Part shown: positions 1-5,065 of the stretch, in pieces
Layout: each line of letters opens with the position of its first letter
Numbering within the stretch: the first letter of the stretch is position 1
Source: Actinomycetota bacterium
GTDB lineage: Bacteria > Actinomycetota > Thermoleophilia > Gaiellales > Gaiellaceae
NCBI GenBank assembly: GCA_013811645.1
Contig: JACCUU010000088.1
Coordinates: 1 to 5,065, forward strand
Reading direction: 5' to 3'
DNA length: 5,065 nt
Position numbers and translations under genes: made by a program
The notes under the pieces: model-generated
What the model was told of the DNA's origin: nothing
Databases searched by the model: none
Seen by the model: only the letters and a program-made list of their open reading frames with translations

Positions 1-1102
1 GCGCGGGCGGAGGGGTGCCGACGACGCGGTAGCCGCGGTCGGTGCGGAGGATGCGGAATCTCGGGCCTCGACTCGGTTTCGGACGGTACTCGAGGAAGTC
101 GGGCAACGACTCGTCGACGACCGGTGCGAGGCTCTCCGTCGAACAGAGCTCGAAAAGAGCGCCCTTGAGCTCGTCGATACCGGCTCCCGTTGCGCACGAG
201 GTCGCCAAGACTCGCGCGATGCGCTCGTCTCGGAGCTCGAAGGACGGCGGGCTCTGTAGCAGGTCGACCTTGTTCAGCACGATGAGCTGCGGGCGTTCGT
301 CGAGGCCTGCTCCGTACGCAGAAAGCTCACGATCGACCGTGAGGAACCGCTCCTCGAGGTCGCTCTCTGAGGCGTCGAGCACATGGATGAGCAACCGCGC
401 GCGCTCGAGGTGGGCCAGAAACTCGTGCCCGAGGCCGGCTCCGTCCGCCGCGCCTTCGATCAGGCCGGGCACGTCCGCGATCGTGAGCTGTCTCTCGGGA
501 CCGTCCACGATCCCCAAGACGGGCTCGAGGGTGGTGAACGGGTAGTCCGCCACCTTCGGCTTGGCGTTCGAGATGCGCCGAAGCAGCGAGGACTTGCCCG
601 CATTCGGTAGCCCCGCCAGCGCGGCATCGACGACGAGCTTCAGGTGCAGGACGATCTCCGCCTCGTCTCCGGGGAGGCCAGTCTCGGCAAAACGCGGAGT
701 CTGTCGTGTTGGCGTTGCGAAACGAGCGTTTCCACGGCCGCCCTGTCCACCTCGCGCTGCGACGAAGCGCGTGTCGGAGGTGGTGAGGTCGGCCACGAGC
801 CCGCCCTCCGGGTCGAGGATCTGCGTCCCGACGGGAACACGCACCTTGACCGTTTCTCCATCTGCGCCGTGCTTTCGGCTACCCATGCCGTTGCCGCCCT
901 TGCCTCCGCGCAGAACCTTCACGCGACGGAACGCCGAGAGGTCACGGAGCGCGGGATCTGCGGAGACGACGACGTCGCCGCCACGACCCCCGTCGCCACC
1001 GTCCGGCCCGCCTCGCGGCACGTACTTCTCCCGTCGAAAGCTGAGCCCGCCGTGTCCGCCCTGCCCGGCTTCGACGTGCAGCGACGCCCTGTCGTGAAAC
1101 AC
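1..1102 (-). CDS. obg: Obg family GTPase (ObgE/CgtA), C-terminus cut by window edge
   Basis: Late 50S-assembly GTPase, cytosolic and ribosome-associated; family members are also tied to (p)ppGpp and growth control. The reading frame is unbroken for 367 residues and leaves the window at position 1. Residues 1-158 form the glycine-rich Obg fold (start MFHDRASLHVEAGQGGHGG, then repeated GG turns). The G domain follows: G1 GLPNAGKS at 164-171, switch I DYPFTT at 186-191, G3 DVPGL at 210-214, G4 NKVD at 277-280, G5-like TSCATG near 301-306. From about 335 the sequence FLEYRPKPSRGPRFRILRT begins the C-terminal OCT domain, which is truncated by the window, not by mutation. The GTG start at 1102 is chosen because the Obg N-terminus aligns directly from it; its ribosome site is weak (AGG, 9 bases upstream). 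It lies 30 bases after the rpmA stop, consistent with cotranscription. Identification is near certain. Confidence 0.97.
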   Translation of the reverse strand, partial: MFHDRASLHVEAGQGGHGGLSFRREKYVPRGGPDGGDGGRGGDVVVSADPALRDLSAFRRVKVLRGGKGGNGMGSRKHGADGETVKVRVPVGTQILDPEGGLVADLTTSDTRFVAARGGQGGRGNARFATPTRQTPRFAETGLPGDEAEIVLHLKLVVDAALAGLPNAGKSSLLRRISNAKPKVADYPFTTLEPVLGIVDGPERQLTIADVPGLIEGAADGAGLGHEFLAHLERARLLIHVLDASESDLEERFLTVDRELSAYGAGLDERPQLIVLNKVDLLQSPPSFELRDERIARVLATSCATGAGIDELKGALFELCSTESLAPVVDESLPDFLEYRPKPSRGPRFRILRTDRGYRVVGTPPPA

Positions 1103-1132
1103 GGCGACCAGCCTAGAGACTCGCCGCGGCCG

Positions 1133-1387
1133 CTAGGAGTCTGCGGTGACCGAGATGAAGCGCTTCTCGCCCGAGCGGCCGAACTCGACCGTGCCGGCAC
1201 GCAGCGCGAAGATCGTGTCGTCGCGGCCGAGGCCGGTGCCAGGCCCGGGGCGGAACTTCGTGCCACGCTGGCGGACGATGATCATGCCGGCCTTGACGGG
1301 CTGGCCGGCAAAGATCTTCACACCGAGACGCTTCGACTCGGAGTCGCGACCGTTGCGGGATGAACCGAGACCTTTCTTGTGCGCCAT
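1133..1387 (-). CDS. rpmA: 50S ribosomal protein L27
   Basis: L27 (bL27) is a large-subunit protein whose N-terminal tail reaches toward the peptidyl-transferase centre. The product is 84 aa, the normal length. It begins [19 protein letters not shown] and continues with [29 protein letters not shown] and the VEFGR region, all typical L27 signatures. The N-terminus lacks the cleaved extension found in Firmicutes L27. The ATG start shares one base with the rplU stop (TAATG), and a strong AAGGAGG site sits within the last rplU codons, so translation is probably coupled to L21. The stop is TAG; obg follows after 30 bases. No oddities were seen in the protein. Confidence 0.98.
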   Translation of the reverse strand: MAHKKGLGSSRNGRDSESKRLGVKIFAGQPVKAGMIIVRQRGTKFRPGPGTGLGRDDTIFALRAGTVEFGRSGEKRFISVTADS

Positions 1388-1956
1388 TAGGACTCATCCT
1401 CCTTGGCGGCGATCGCGGAGTCGAGAGCTGCGACCGCGCCCTTTCGCTTGCCTTCGGCCTGCTCGTACTCGAGGGCTGCCGCGAGCATCGGCGCGTTCCA
1501 CTCCGGTGCGGCCGCCTTGATCTCCGCCACCGTCATGTCCTCATAGCCTGTGGGCATGCCCTTGACCCGCTCGGGCGTCTCTTCCGCCGTCGCGGTCTTT
1601 GGCTCTGCCTTGGGCTCGGTCTTTGCTTCTGCCTTCGGCGCCTCGCGCTTTTTCGTGCCGCCGATCGACTCGATCTCGATCTGGGTGAGCGACGCCCGGA
1701 AACCGGTGTGTCTTCGGTACCCGGTGCGCTTCTTGTACTTCCCGATACGGATCTTCGGCCCCTTCACAGCACCGAGAACCTTGGCCGTGACCTTGGCATC
1801 GCTCGGCTCGAGCACGGGCGACCCGTCACCACCGACGAGGAGAACCGTGGGCGTGAACGTCGCGCCGTCGTCCTCCGCGATCCGGTCCACCAGCAGCCGC
1901 TCGCCCTCGCGGACGCGGTACTGCTTTCCGGCAACCTTGATGATCGCATAGGTCAC
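1387..1956 (-). CDS. rplU: 50S ribosomal protein L21 with C-terminal extension
   Basis: L21 (bL21) binds 23S rRNA in the large subunit. Residues 1-100 are a full L21: [18 protein letters not shown] at the start, then VLLVGGDG, and the rRNA-binding [16 protein letters not shown] segment at 72-87 followed by TQIEIESI. Standard L21 is about 103 aa; this one is 189. Residues 101-137 are a Lys/Ala/Glu/Pro linker holding an imperfect 8-residue tandem repeat (108-123). Residues 138-183 form a compact, probably helical module beginning [16 protein letters not shown], reminiscent of SAP or Rho N-terminal type helical domains; that resemblance is inference. The GTG start at 1956 is set by the conserved N-terminus and by GGAG six bases upstream, although the frame stays open far into rne. 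The TAA stop overlaps the rpmA ATG. Confidence 0.97.
   Translation of the reverse strand: MTYAIIKVAGKQYRVREGERLLVDRIAEDDGATFTPTVLLVGGDGSPVLEPSDAKVTAKVLGAVKGPKIRIGKYKKRTGYRRHTGFRASLTQIEIESIGGTKKREAPKAEAKTEPKAEPKTATAEETPERVKGMPTGYEDMTVAEIKAAAPEWNAPMLAAALEYEQAEGKRKGAVAALDSAIAAKEDES
1398..1404 (-). promoter_or_regulatory. rpmA ribosome binding site inside the rplU 3' end
   Basis: AAGGAGG on the minus strand lies ten bases before the rpmA ATG. It is formed by the rplU codons for Lys-Glu-Asp near the C-terminus (AAG GAG GAT), so the last L21 residues are partly dictated by the L27 initiation signal. With the TAATG stop/start overlap this suggests translational coupling. Confidence 0.85.
1588..1635 (-). 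repeat. Imperfect 24-bp tandem duplication in the L21 linker
   Basis: Two adjacent 24-bp units encode KAEAKTEP and KAEPKTAT (L21 residues 108-123). On the plus strand the shared core is CGGTCTTTG then, after two or three variable bases, CTGCCTT. The repeat keeps frame and lies in the flexible linker, as expected of slippage tolerated in a disordered segment. Confidence 0.7.
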
Positions 1957-1961
1957 GTCTG

Positions 1962-1966
1962 TCTCC
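1962..1966 (-). promoter_or_regulatory. rplU ribosome binding site
   Basis: GGAGA on the minus strand, with GGAG ending six bases before the GTG at 1956. It supports the short L21 start against the much longer open frame extending into rne. Confidence 0.7.
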
Positions 1967-1978
1967 GTGCGTGGGAAA

Positions 1979-1998
1979 CGCGGGCAGGAGCGCCCGCG
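1979..1998 (-). promoter_or_regulatory. GC-rich hairpin in the rne-rplU spacer (attenuator, processing site or leader element)
   Basis: On the minus strand CGCGGGC, a six-base loop GCTCCT, then GCCCGCG: a perfect 7-bp all-GC stem. It is followed by TTTCCC, so the T-run is too short for a confident intrinsic terminator. It lies 22 bases upstream of the rplU start. Possible roles are partial attenuation between rne and the ribosomal genes, 3'-end protection of rne mRNA after processing, or an L21-type autoregulatory leader. The structure is directly visible; the role is inference. Confidence 0.5.
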
Positions 1999-2007
1999 AA
2001 CCGCAGC

Positions 2008-2013
2008 ATGATA
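2008..2013 (-). promoter_or_regulatory. Possible -10 element for an internal rplU promoter
   Basis: TATCAT on the minus strand matches the sigma70-type TATAAT at five of six positions and stands in a locally AT-richer patch between rne and rplU. No convincing -35 hexamer is found 16-18 bases upstream. If real, it would let the ribosomal genes be transcribed apart from rne, with the 1979-1998 hairpin in the 5' leader. Confidence 0.25.
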
Positions 2014-2041
2014 GCGATTAGCGGTCTCTCGGGAGAGCCCG

Positions 2042-4873
2042 CTAGCGACCTCGTGAGCGCGAGTCGAAGTCCTCGATCCACTCCGACATGGGCACGTACT
2101 CGGCGGGAGGGCTGTCGTCGGCGACCGCGACCGGAACGTCCGTGATCCCTGTGGGCTCTGCCATCGCGACTGCGTCGTCTTCGGTCTCGGGAAGCTCGAC
2201 CTCGGCCGCGGCGCCGTTCGTCGCGGGCTTCTTGCGCTTGCGGCCCCCGCGCGTGCCCCTCCGTGAGCGCTTGCGCTTCGGCTGGCCGTCCCCCGCGGTG
2301 TCGACCTGTGGGTCGGCGTCCGCCTCGTGCTCCGACATCGCTTCAGGCTCGGCAATCGACGCGAGCGCGGGCTCGGCCGAGGGAACGTGGATCTTCGGCG
2401 TGGGCTTTCGCCCGGTGGCGTTCGGCTCGGTCACGTCCCCGTCGGCAACGGCGTCAGCCGTCGCCGGCTTCCGACCTCGACCACCCCGCGTGCCGCGACG
2501 GGTGCGCTTCTTCTTCGGCGCTTCGCCACCGGGGCTCGGCGATGCGACTCCGACCGCATCCTCGGCTCCGTCGTCCGCGTCGACTTCGAGCTCGACCTCG
2601 AGATCGGAGTCGATCTCGGGCTTGGCATCCTCGTCGGCCTCGGCCTGGGCATCCTCGTCGGCCTCGACCGCAGCCGACTCCTCGTCGGCGATGCCTTTGG
2701 CAGGTGCCTTCCTTCGGCTGGGCGCGCGGGTGGGCTTCTCCGCCTCGGCCTCGAACGTGATCGGCGTCGGCGCGTCGGCAGAGTCGGTGAGCGATGCGTA
2801 GGCCACGCCGTCGAGAACGCGTCCGACGGTGACGGAGACCTTCTTGCCGACCAGCTTGGCCGCGCCGGAGACGACGACCTCCGAGCCGTCCACCTTGCCG
2901 ACGCCAGCGGCCCGGTCGTAGAGCCCGACCTCGACGAGCTTCAGCTCGAATGAGGCCCCTTCGTCGACGGAAGCCGCGGGCTGGAGCGTCTCGAGCTTCC
3001 CCTGCGTCAAGACCTGGAAGTGATCGAGATGGACGTGGCCGTTCTCGGTTGCTGCCGAGACGAGGAAGAAACGGCGCCGCGCAACCGCCTCGACCTCTTG
3101 GAGGCGACGTCCGCCGGGACCGGCGAGCAGGGCGAGAACCCTGGGATGAACGGCGATTTGGAACGCCTGGACTCGTGACCCCTTCGCAATCTCGCGCAGC
3201 CTTCGCTCGATCTCGAGCGCGTGCGTCGCTTCCGACACGACGAACCCGTCGCCCGCGCACACGACGCACTTGGTGGTGAGGATCTCCCGTGGGCCGTCGG
3301 TGACGTTCTGGCGCGTCATCTCGACCAGCCCGAGCGGCGAGATCTCGACGACGTAGGTCTTCGTCCGGTCGCGCTCGAGCTCCGTGCGAAGCGCGTCCTC
3401 GACGGTCGACCGGTTCTTGGGGTTCGCCATGTCGATGAAGTCGATGACGATGATCCCGCCGATGTCGCGCAGCCGGAGCTGGCGCACGACCTCCTTCACG
3501 GCCTCGAGGTTGTTCTTCACGATGGTGTCCTCGAGCCGGCCTCCCGCAGACTTGCCGCGCGAGCCGACGAAACGTCCGGTGTTGACGTCGATGACAGTGA
3601 ACGCCTCCGCGTAGTCGAAAACGAGATACCCGCCCGACGGCAGGTCGACCCGACGTGCGAGCGTGGACCGAATCTCCTGCTCCACACCTGAGGTCTCGAA
3701 GAGCGGCGTCTTCTCGCGATAGCGGTGGACGCGCTCGATCATGTGCGGCGAGGTCTTCTTCAGGTAGCTGACGATCCGGCGGTGGGTGCGGTCGTCGTCG
3801 ATCTGAGCCCCGACGAAGTCGCCGGCGAAGAGATCGCGGACGATGCGGAGCGGGAGCTCGGCTTCCTCGTAGACGAGCTCGGGCGCGGTGGACCCCTCCG
3901 CCTTGGCCTGGATCGTCTTCCAGAGGCGCTGCAGGAACACGAGATCGCGCTCGATGTCCTCCGCGGACGCGCCCTCGGCGGCGGTGCGGACGATGATGCC
4001 TCCGCCCTTCGCGTCGAGCTCTCTGACGATCTCCTTGAGGCGGGTGCGCTCCTGGTCCTCCAGCCGGCGGGAGACCCCCATTCCCTCGCCGTAGGGCACG
4101 TAGACGAGAAAGCGTCCAGGGAGGGAAAGCTCGGTGGTCAGACGGGCGCCCTTCGACTTCATCGGATCCTTCACCGCCTGCACGAGCACGGTCTGGCCGC
4201 GCTTGATCAGATCCTGGATCTTTCGCGCTCCCTTGCGACCTTCGAGCTCCGGGCCGACGATCTCGTCGACGTACAGGAAGCCGTTCTTCTCGAGGCCGAT
4301 CTCGACGAAGGCCGCTTCCATCCCGGGAAGGACGTTGTCGACCACTCCCAGATAGATGTTCCCGGCGATCGAGCGCCGCTCGGGCCGTTCCAAGTACACC
4401 TCGGCGACGCGGTCGTCCTCCAGCACGGCGACGCGCTGCTCGCCGACGTCGACCGAGATGAGGAGCTCGCGCTTCGCCGCAGGGAGCGGCGCGCGCCTGG
4501 TCGGTGTCCGTCGACGTGTGGCCCGCTGCGACTTTCGGTCTGCGGGAGCTCGACCGGCCTTGCGCTCGCCCGGCTTCCGTTCGGGCTTGCGCTCCGTGTC
4601 TGTCCCCTGGGCGGGCTCACCCGAGGCCTCGTGGATTGTCGACGCCTCCGCGGCAACGTCGGTCGACGTCGCGGGCTTCTTCCGACCGCGCCCTCCGCGG
4701 CTGCCGCGGCGGCGCTTCTTCCTCGCGGTTCCCGGAGCGTCTTCCGCCTCGACAGTCTCCGGAGCCTCGTGCACCTCGACTACCTCAGGCGGTGCCTCTT
4801 CCTCCATAGCTGCGGATTCCTGGGCCGCAGCTTCCTCTTCCTTCTTTCCAAAGCGAAACCAACGTCGTGGCAA
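2042..4873 (-). CDS. rne: Ribonuclease E/G family endoribonuclease with disordered tails
   Basis: Single-strand endoribonuclease for rRNA/tRNA maturation and mRNA decay, normally the degradosome scaffold. It has 943 aa. The N-tail, 1-134, is acidic then basic. The catalytic core spans about 135-632: RNase H-like start RELLISVDVGEQ, S1 domain near 171-250 (GNIYLGVVDNVLPGMEAAFV), 5'-sensor pair R296/T297 (IVRTAAEG), metal-binding D429 in VIDVNTGR and D478 in IVIDFIDM, Zn-link cysteines C536/C539 (CVVC instead of the usual CPxC), then the small domain. Residues 640-700 look TRAM-like. The rest is disordered, with an acidic block at 731-772. A basic RG motif occurs three times (51-69, 787-805, 866-885). 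Long flanking tails match actinobacterial RNase E. The TTG start at 4873 is supported by GAGGAG nine bases upstream; the next internal ATG (M23) has no such support. Whether it is best named rne or rng is a naming matter. Confidence 0.96.
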   Translation of the reverse strand: MPRRWFRFGKKEEEAAAQESAAMEEEAPPEVVEVHEAPETVEAEDAPGTARKKRRRGSRGGRGRKKPATSTDVAAEASTIHEASGEPAQGTDTERKPERKPGERKAGRAPADRKSQRATRRRTPTRRAPLPAAKRELLISVDVGEQRVAVLEDDRVAEVYLERPERRSIAGNIYLGVVDNVLPGMEAAFVEIGLEKNGFLYVDEIVGPELEGRKGARKIQDLIKRGQTVLVQAVKDPMKSKGARLTTELSLPGRFLVYVPYGEGMGVSRRLEDQERTRLKEIVRELDAKGGGIIVRTAAEGASAEDIERDLVFLQRLWKTIQAKAEGSTAPELVYEEAELPLRIVRDLFAGDFVGAQIDDDRTHRRIVSYLKKTSPHMIERVHRYREKTPLFETSGVEQEIRSTLARRVDLPSGGYLVFDYAEAFTVIDVNTGRFVGSRGKSAGGRLEDTIVKNNLEAVKEVVRQLRLRDIGGIIVIDFIDMANPKNRSTVEDALRTELERDRTKTYVVEISPLGLVEMTRQNVTDGPREILTTKCVVCAGDGFVVSEATHALEIERRLREIAKGSRVQAFQIAVHPRVLALLAGPGGRRLQEVEAVARRRFFLVSAATENGHVHLDHFQVLTQGKLETLQPAASVDEGASFELKLVEVGLYDRAAGVGKVDGSEVVVSGAAKLVGKKVSVTVGRVLDGVAYASLTDSADAPTPITFEAEAEKPTRAPSRRKAPAKGIADEESAAVEADEDAQAEADEDAKPEIDSDLEVELEVDADDGAEDAVGVASPSPGGEAPKKKRTRRGTRGGRGRKPATADAVADGDVTEPNATGRKPTPKIHVPSAEPALASIAEPEAMSEHEADADPQVDTAGDGQPKRKRSRRGTRGGRKRKKPATNGAAAEVELPETEDDAVAMAEPTGITDVPVAVADDSPPAEYVPMSEWIEDFDSRSRGR
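2618..2665 (-). repeat. 24-bp tandem duplication in the RNase E acidic region
   Basis: Two adjacent units encode EADEDAQA and EADEDAKP (RNase E residues 737-752). The plus-strand core GGCATCCTCGTCGGCCTCG occurs twice at a 24-base period. It is in frame within a disordered acidic block. Confidence 0.75.
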
Positions 4874-4882
4874 AGTGTGAAT

Positions 4883-4888
4883 CTCCTC
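4883..4888 (-). promoter_or_regulatory. rne ribosome binding site (decides the TTG start)
   Basis: The minus strand reads GAGGAG followed by nine bases and then TTG. The strong match to the anti-Shine-Dalgarno sequence at good spacing is the main reason to accept TTG at 4873 as the rne start rather than an internal ATG. Confidence 0.8.
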
Positions 4889-5065
4889 GTGTGGTCGCGC
4901 GCGATCGGGCGAACGCCGATGGCGTTTCCGGGGTCGCGCTGCGAATGTGTAAAACCATGGTCATGGGACCTGTTCGCAGTGTACCTGCCGGCCCGGTTTT
5001 GCCCCGCTAGGCCGCGGCGGGCCTCAGGCGCGACCGGCGAGCCCTTACGGCACGGAGGCGCTGTG
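4889..5065 (-). other. Region upstream of rne: presumed leader and promoter, possible end of an upstream gene
   Basis: No gene is identified here. Reading the minus strand, one frame ends at TAA (5047-5045) after six codons (HSASVP) and another at TAG (5009-5007) after an Arg/Ala-rich stretch; either could be the tail of an upstream gene, but too little is visible to judge. Two -10-like hexamers occur, TACACT (4983-4978) and TACACA (4951-4946), neither with a good -35. Closer to rne come a 6-bp hairpin (4912-4926) and a 10-bp palindrome TCGCGCGCGA (4895-4904). A promoter for the cluster is expected here but is not proven. Confidence 0.3.
4912..4926 (-). promoter_or_regulatory. Small hairpin in the presumed rne 5' leader
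   Basis: AACGCC, three-base loop, GGCGTT: a perfect 6-bp inverted repeat about 40 bases before the rne start, next to the palindrome at 4895-4904. E. coli rne is autoregulated through structures in its 5' leader, so a structured leader would be in keeping, but this element has no recognised family. Confidence 0.35.

Noticed and set aside
644..1363. Plus-strand 239-codon open frame
   Set aside because: Antisense to obg and rpmA, which are both unmistakable on the minus strand; no domain pattern seen.
2023..2040. Inverted repeat just after the rne stop, considered as an rne terminator
   Set aside because: Only about four stable pairs plus two beyond a mismatch, and no T-run follows on the coding strand; the close spacing to rplU favours read-through.
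1387..2355. A 322-codon minus-strand frame that would fuse 133 extra residues to the L21 N-terminus
   Set aside because: The extra part overlaps the rne 3' end in another frame, is low-complexity Arg/Ser-rich sequence, and L21 homology begins exactly at the GTG with its own GGAG. The open frame reflects the scarcity of stops in GC-rich DNA.
2088..2801. Plus-strand 237-codon open frame, rich in Ser and Ala
   Set aside because: It lies wholly antisense to the disordered tail of rne; its composition mirrors Glu/Asp/Ala/Arg codons on the other strand, and it has no recognisable domain.
5001..5022. GC-rich imperfect stem upstream of rne, considered as a terminator of an upstream gene
   Set aside because: The pairing has a bulge and the following coding-strand sequence is A-rich (CAAAACC) with no T-run, so it does not look like an intrinsic terminator.
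4795..5064. Minus-strand frame open from the window edge into the rne 5' end, considered as an upstream gene overlapping rne
   Set aside because: No recognisable protein pattern, and it would cover the rne ribosome site and start in a different frame. GC-rich DNA often shows such open frames.

Overview
All genes here lie on the minus strand, in the order rne (RNase E/G) > rplU (ribosomal protein L21) > rpmA (L27) > obg (Obg GTPase), so transcription runs from high to low coordinates. The rne-rplU-rpmA-obg order is a well-known conserved cluster in high-GC Gram-positive bacteria. The DNA is very GC-rich by eye, start codons are often non-ATG (TTG for rne, GTG for rplU and obg), and RNase E has long disordered tails on both sides of its core. 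Together these point to an actinomycete-like bacterium. A deep-branching class such as Thermoleophilia is plausible from the extended L21 and the Obg sequence style, but that placement is inference.

Layout, in transcription order. Positions 5065-4889: non-coding or undecided DNA upstream of rne, with two weak -10-like hexamers and a small hairpin in the presumed leader; the end of an upstream gene may be present but cannot be established. Positions 4873-2042: RNase E/G, 943 aa, intact. Positions 2041-1957: an 85-base spacer with a strong GC hairpin. Positions 1956-1387: L21, 189 aa, nearly twice the usual length because of a linker and a small C-terminal domain. Positions 1387-1133: L27, 84 aa, starting one base inside the L21 stop (TAATG). 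Positions 1102-1: Obg, 367 residues visible, cut by the window edge within the C-terminal domain. The obg frame runs off the window and begins at GTG, so it is easily missed.

Function: RNase E matures rRNA/tRNA and starts mRNA decay, L21 and L27 are neighbours in the large ribosomal subunit, and Obg is a GTPase acting late in 50S assembly. The window is therefore a housekeeping RNA-processing and large-subunit biogenesis operon. I see no defence system, mobile element, CRISPR array, tRNA or rRNA gene, and no new system. The parts worth a second look are lineage-type decorations: the L21 C-terminal domain, three copies of a basic RG motif in the RNase E tails, a TRAM-like segment after the RNase E core, 24-bp tandem repeats in two linkers, and RNA hairpins in the spacer and leader. 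Every long open frame on the plus strand looks like an antisense shadow of these genes.
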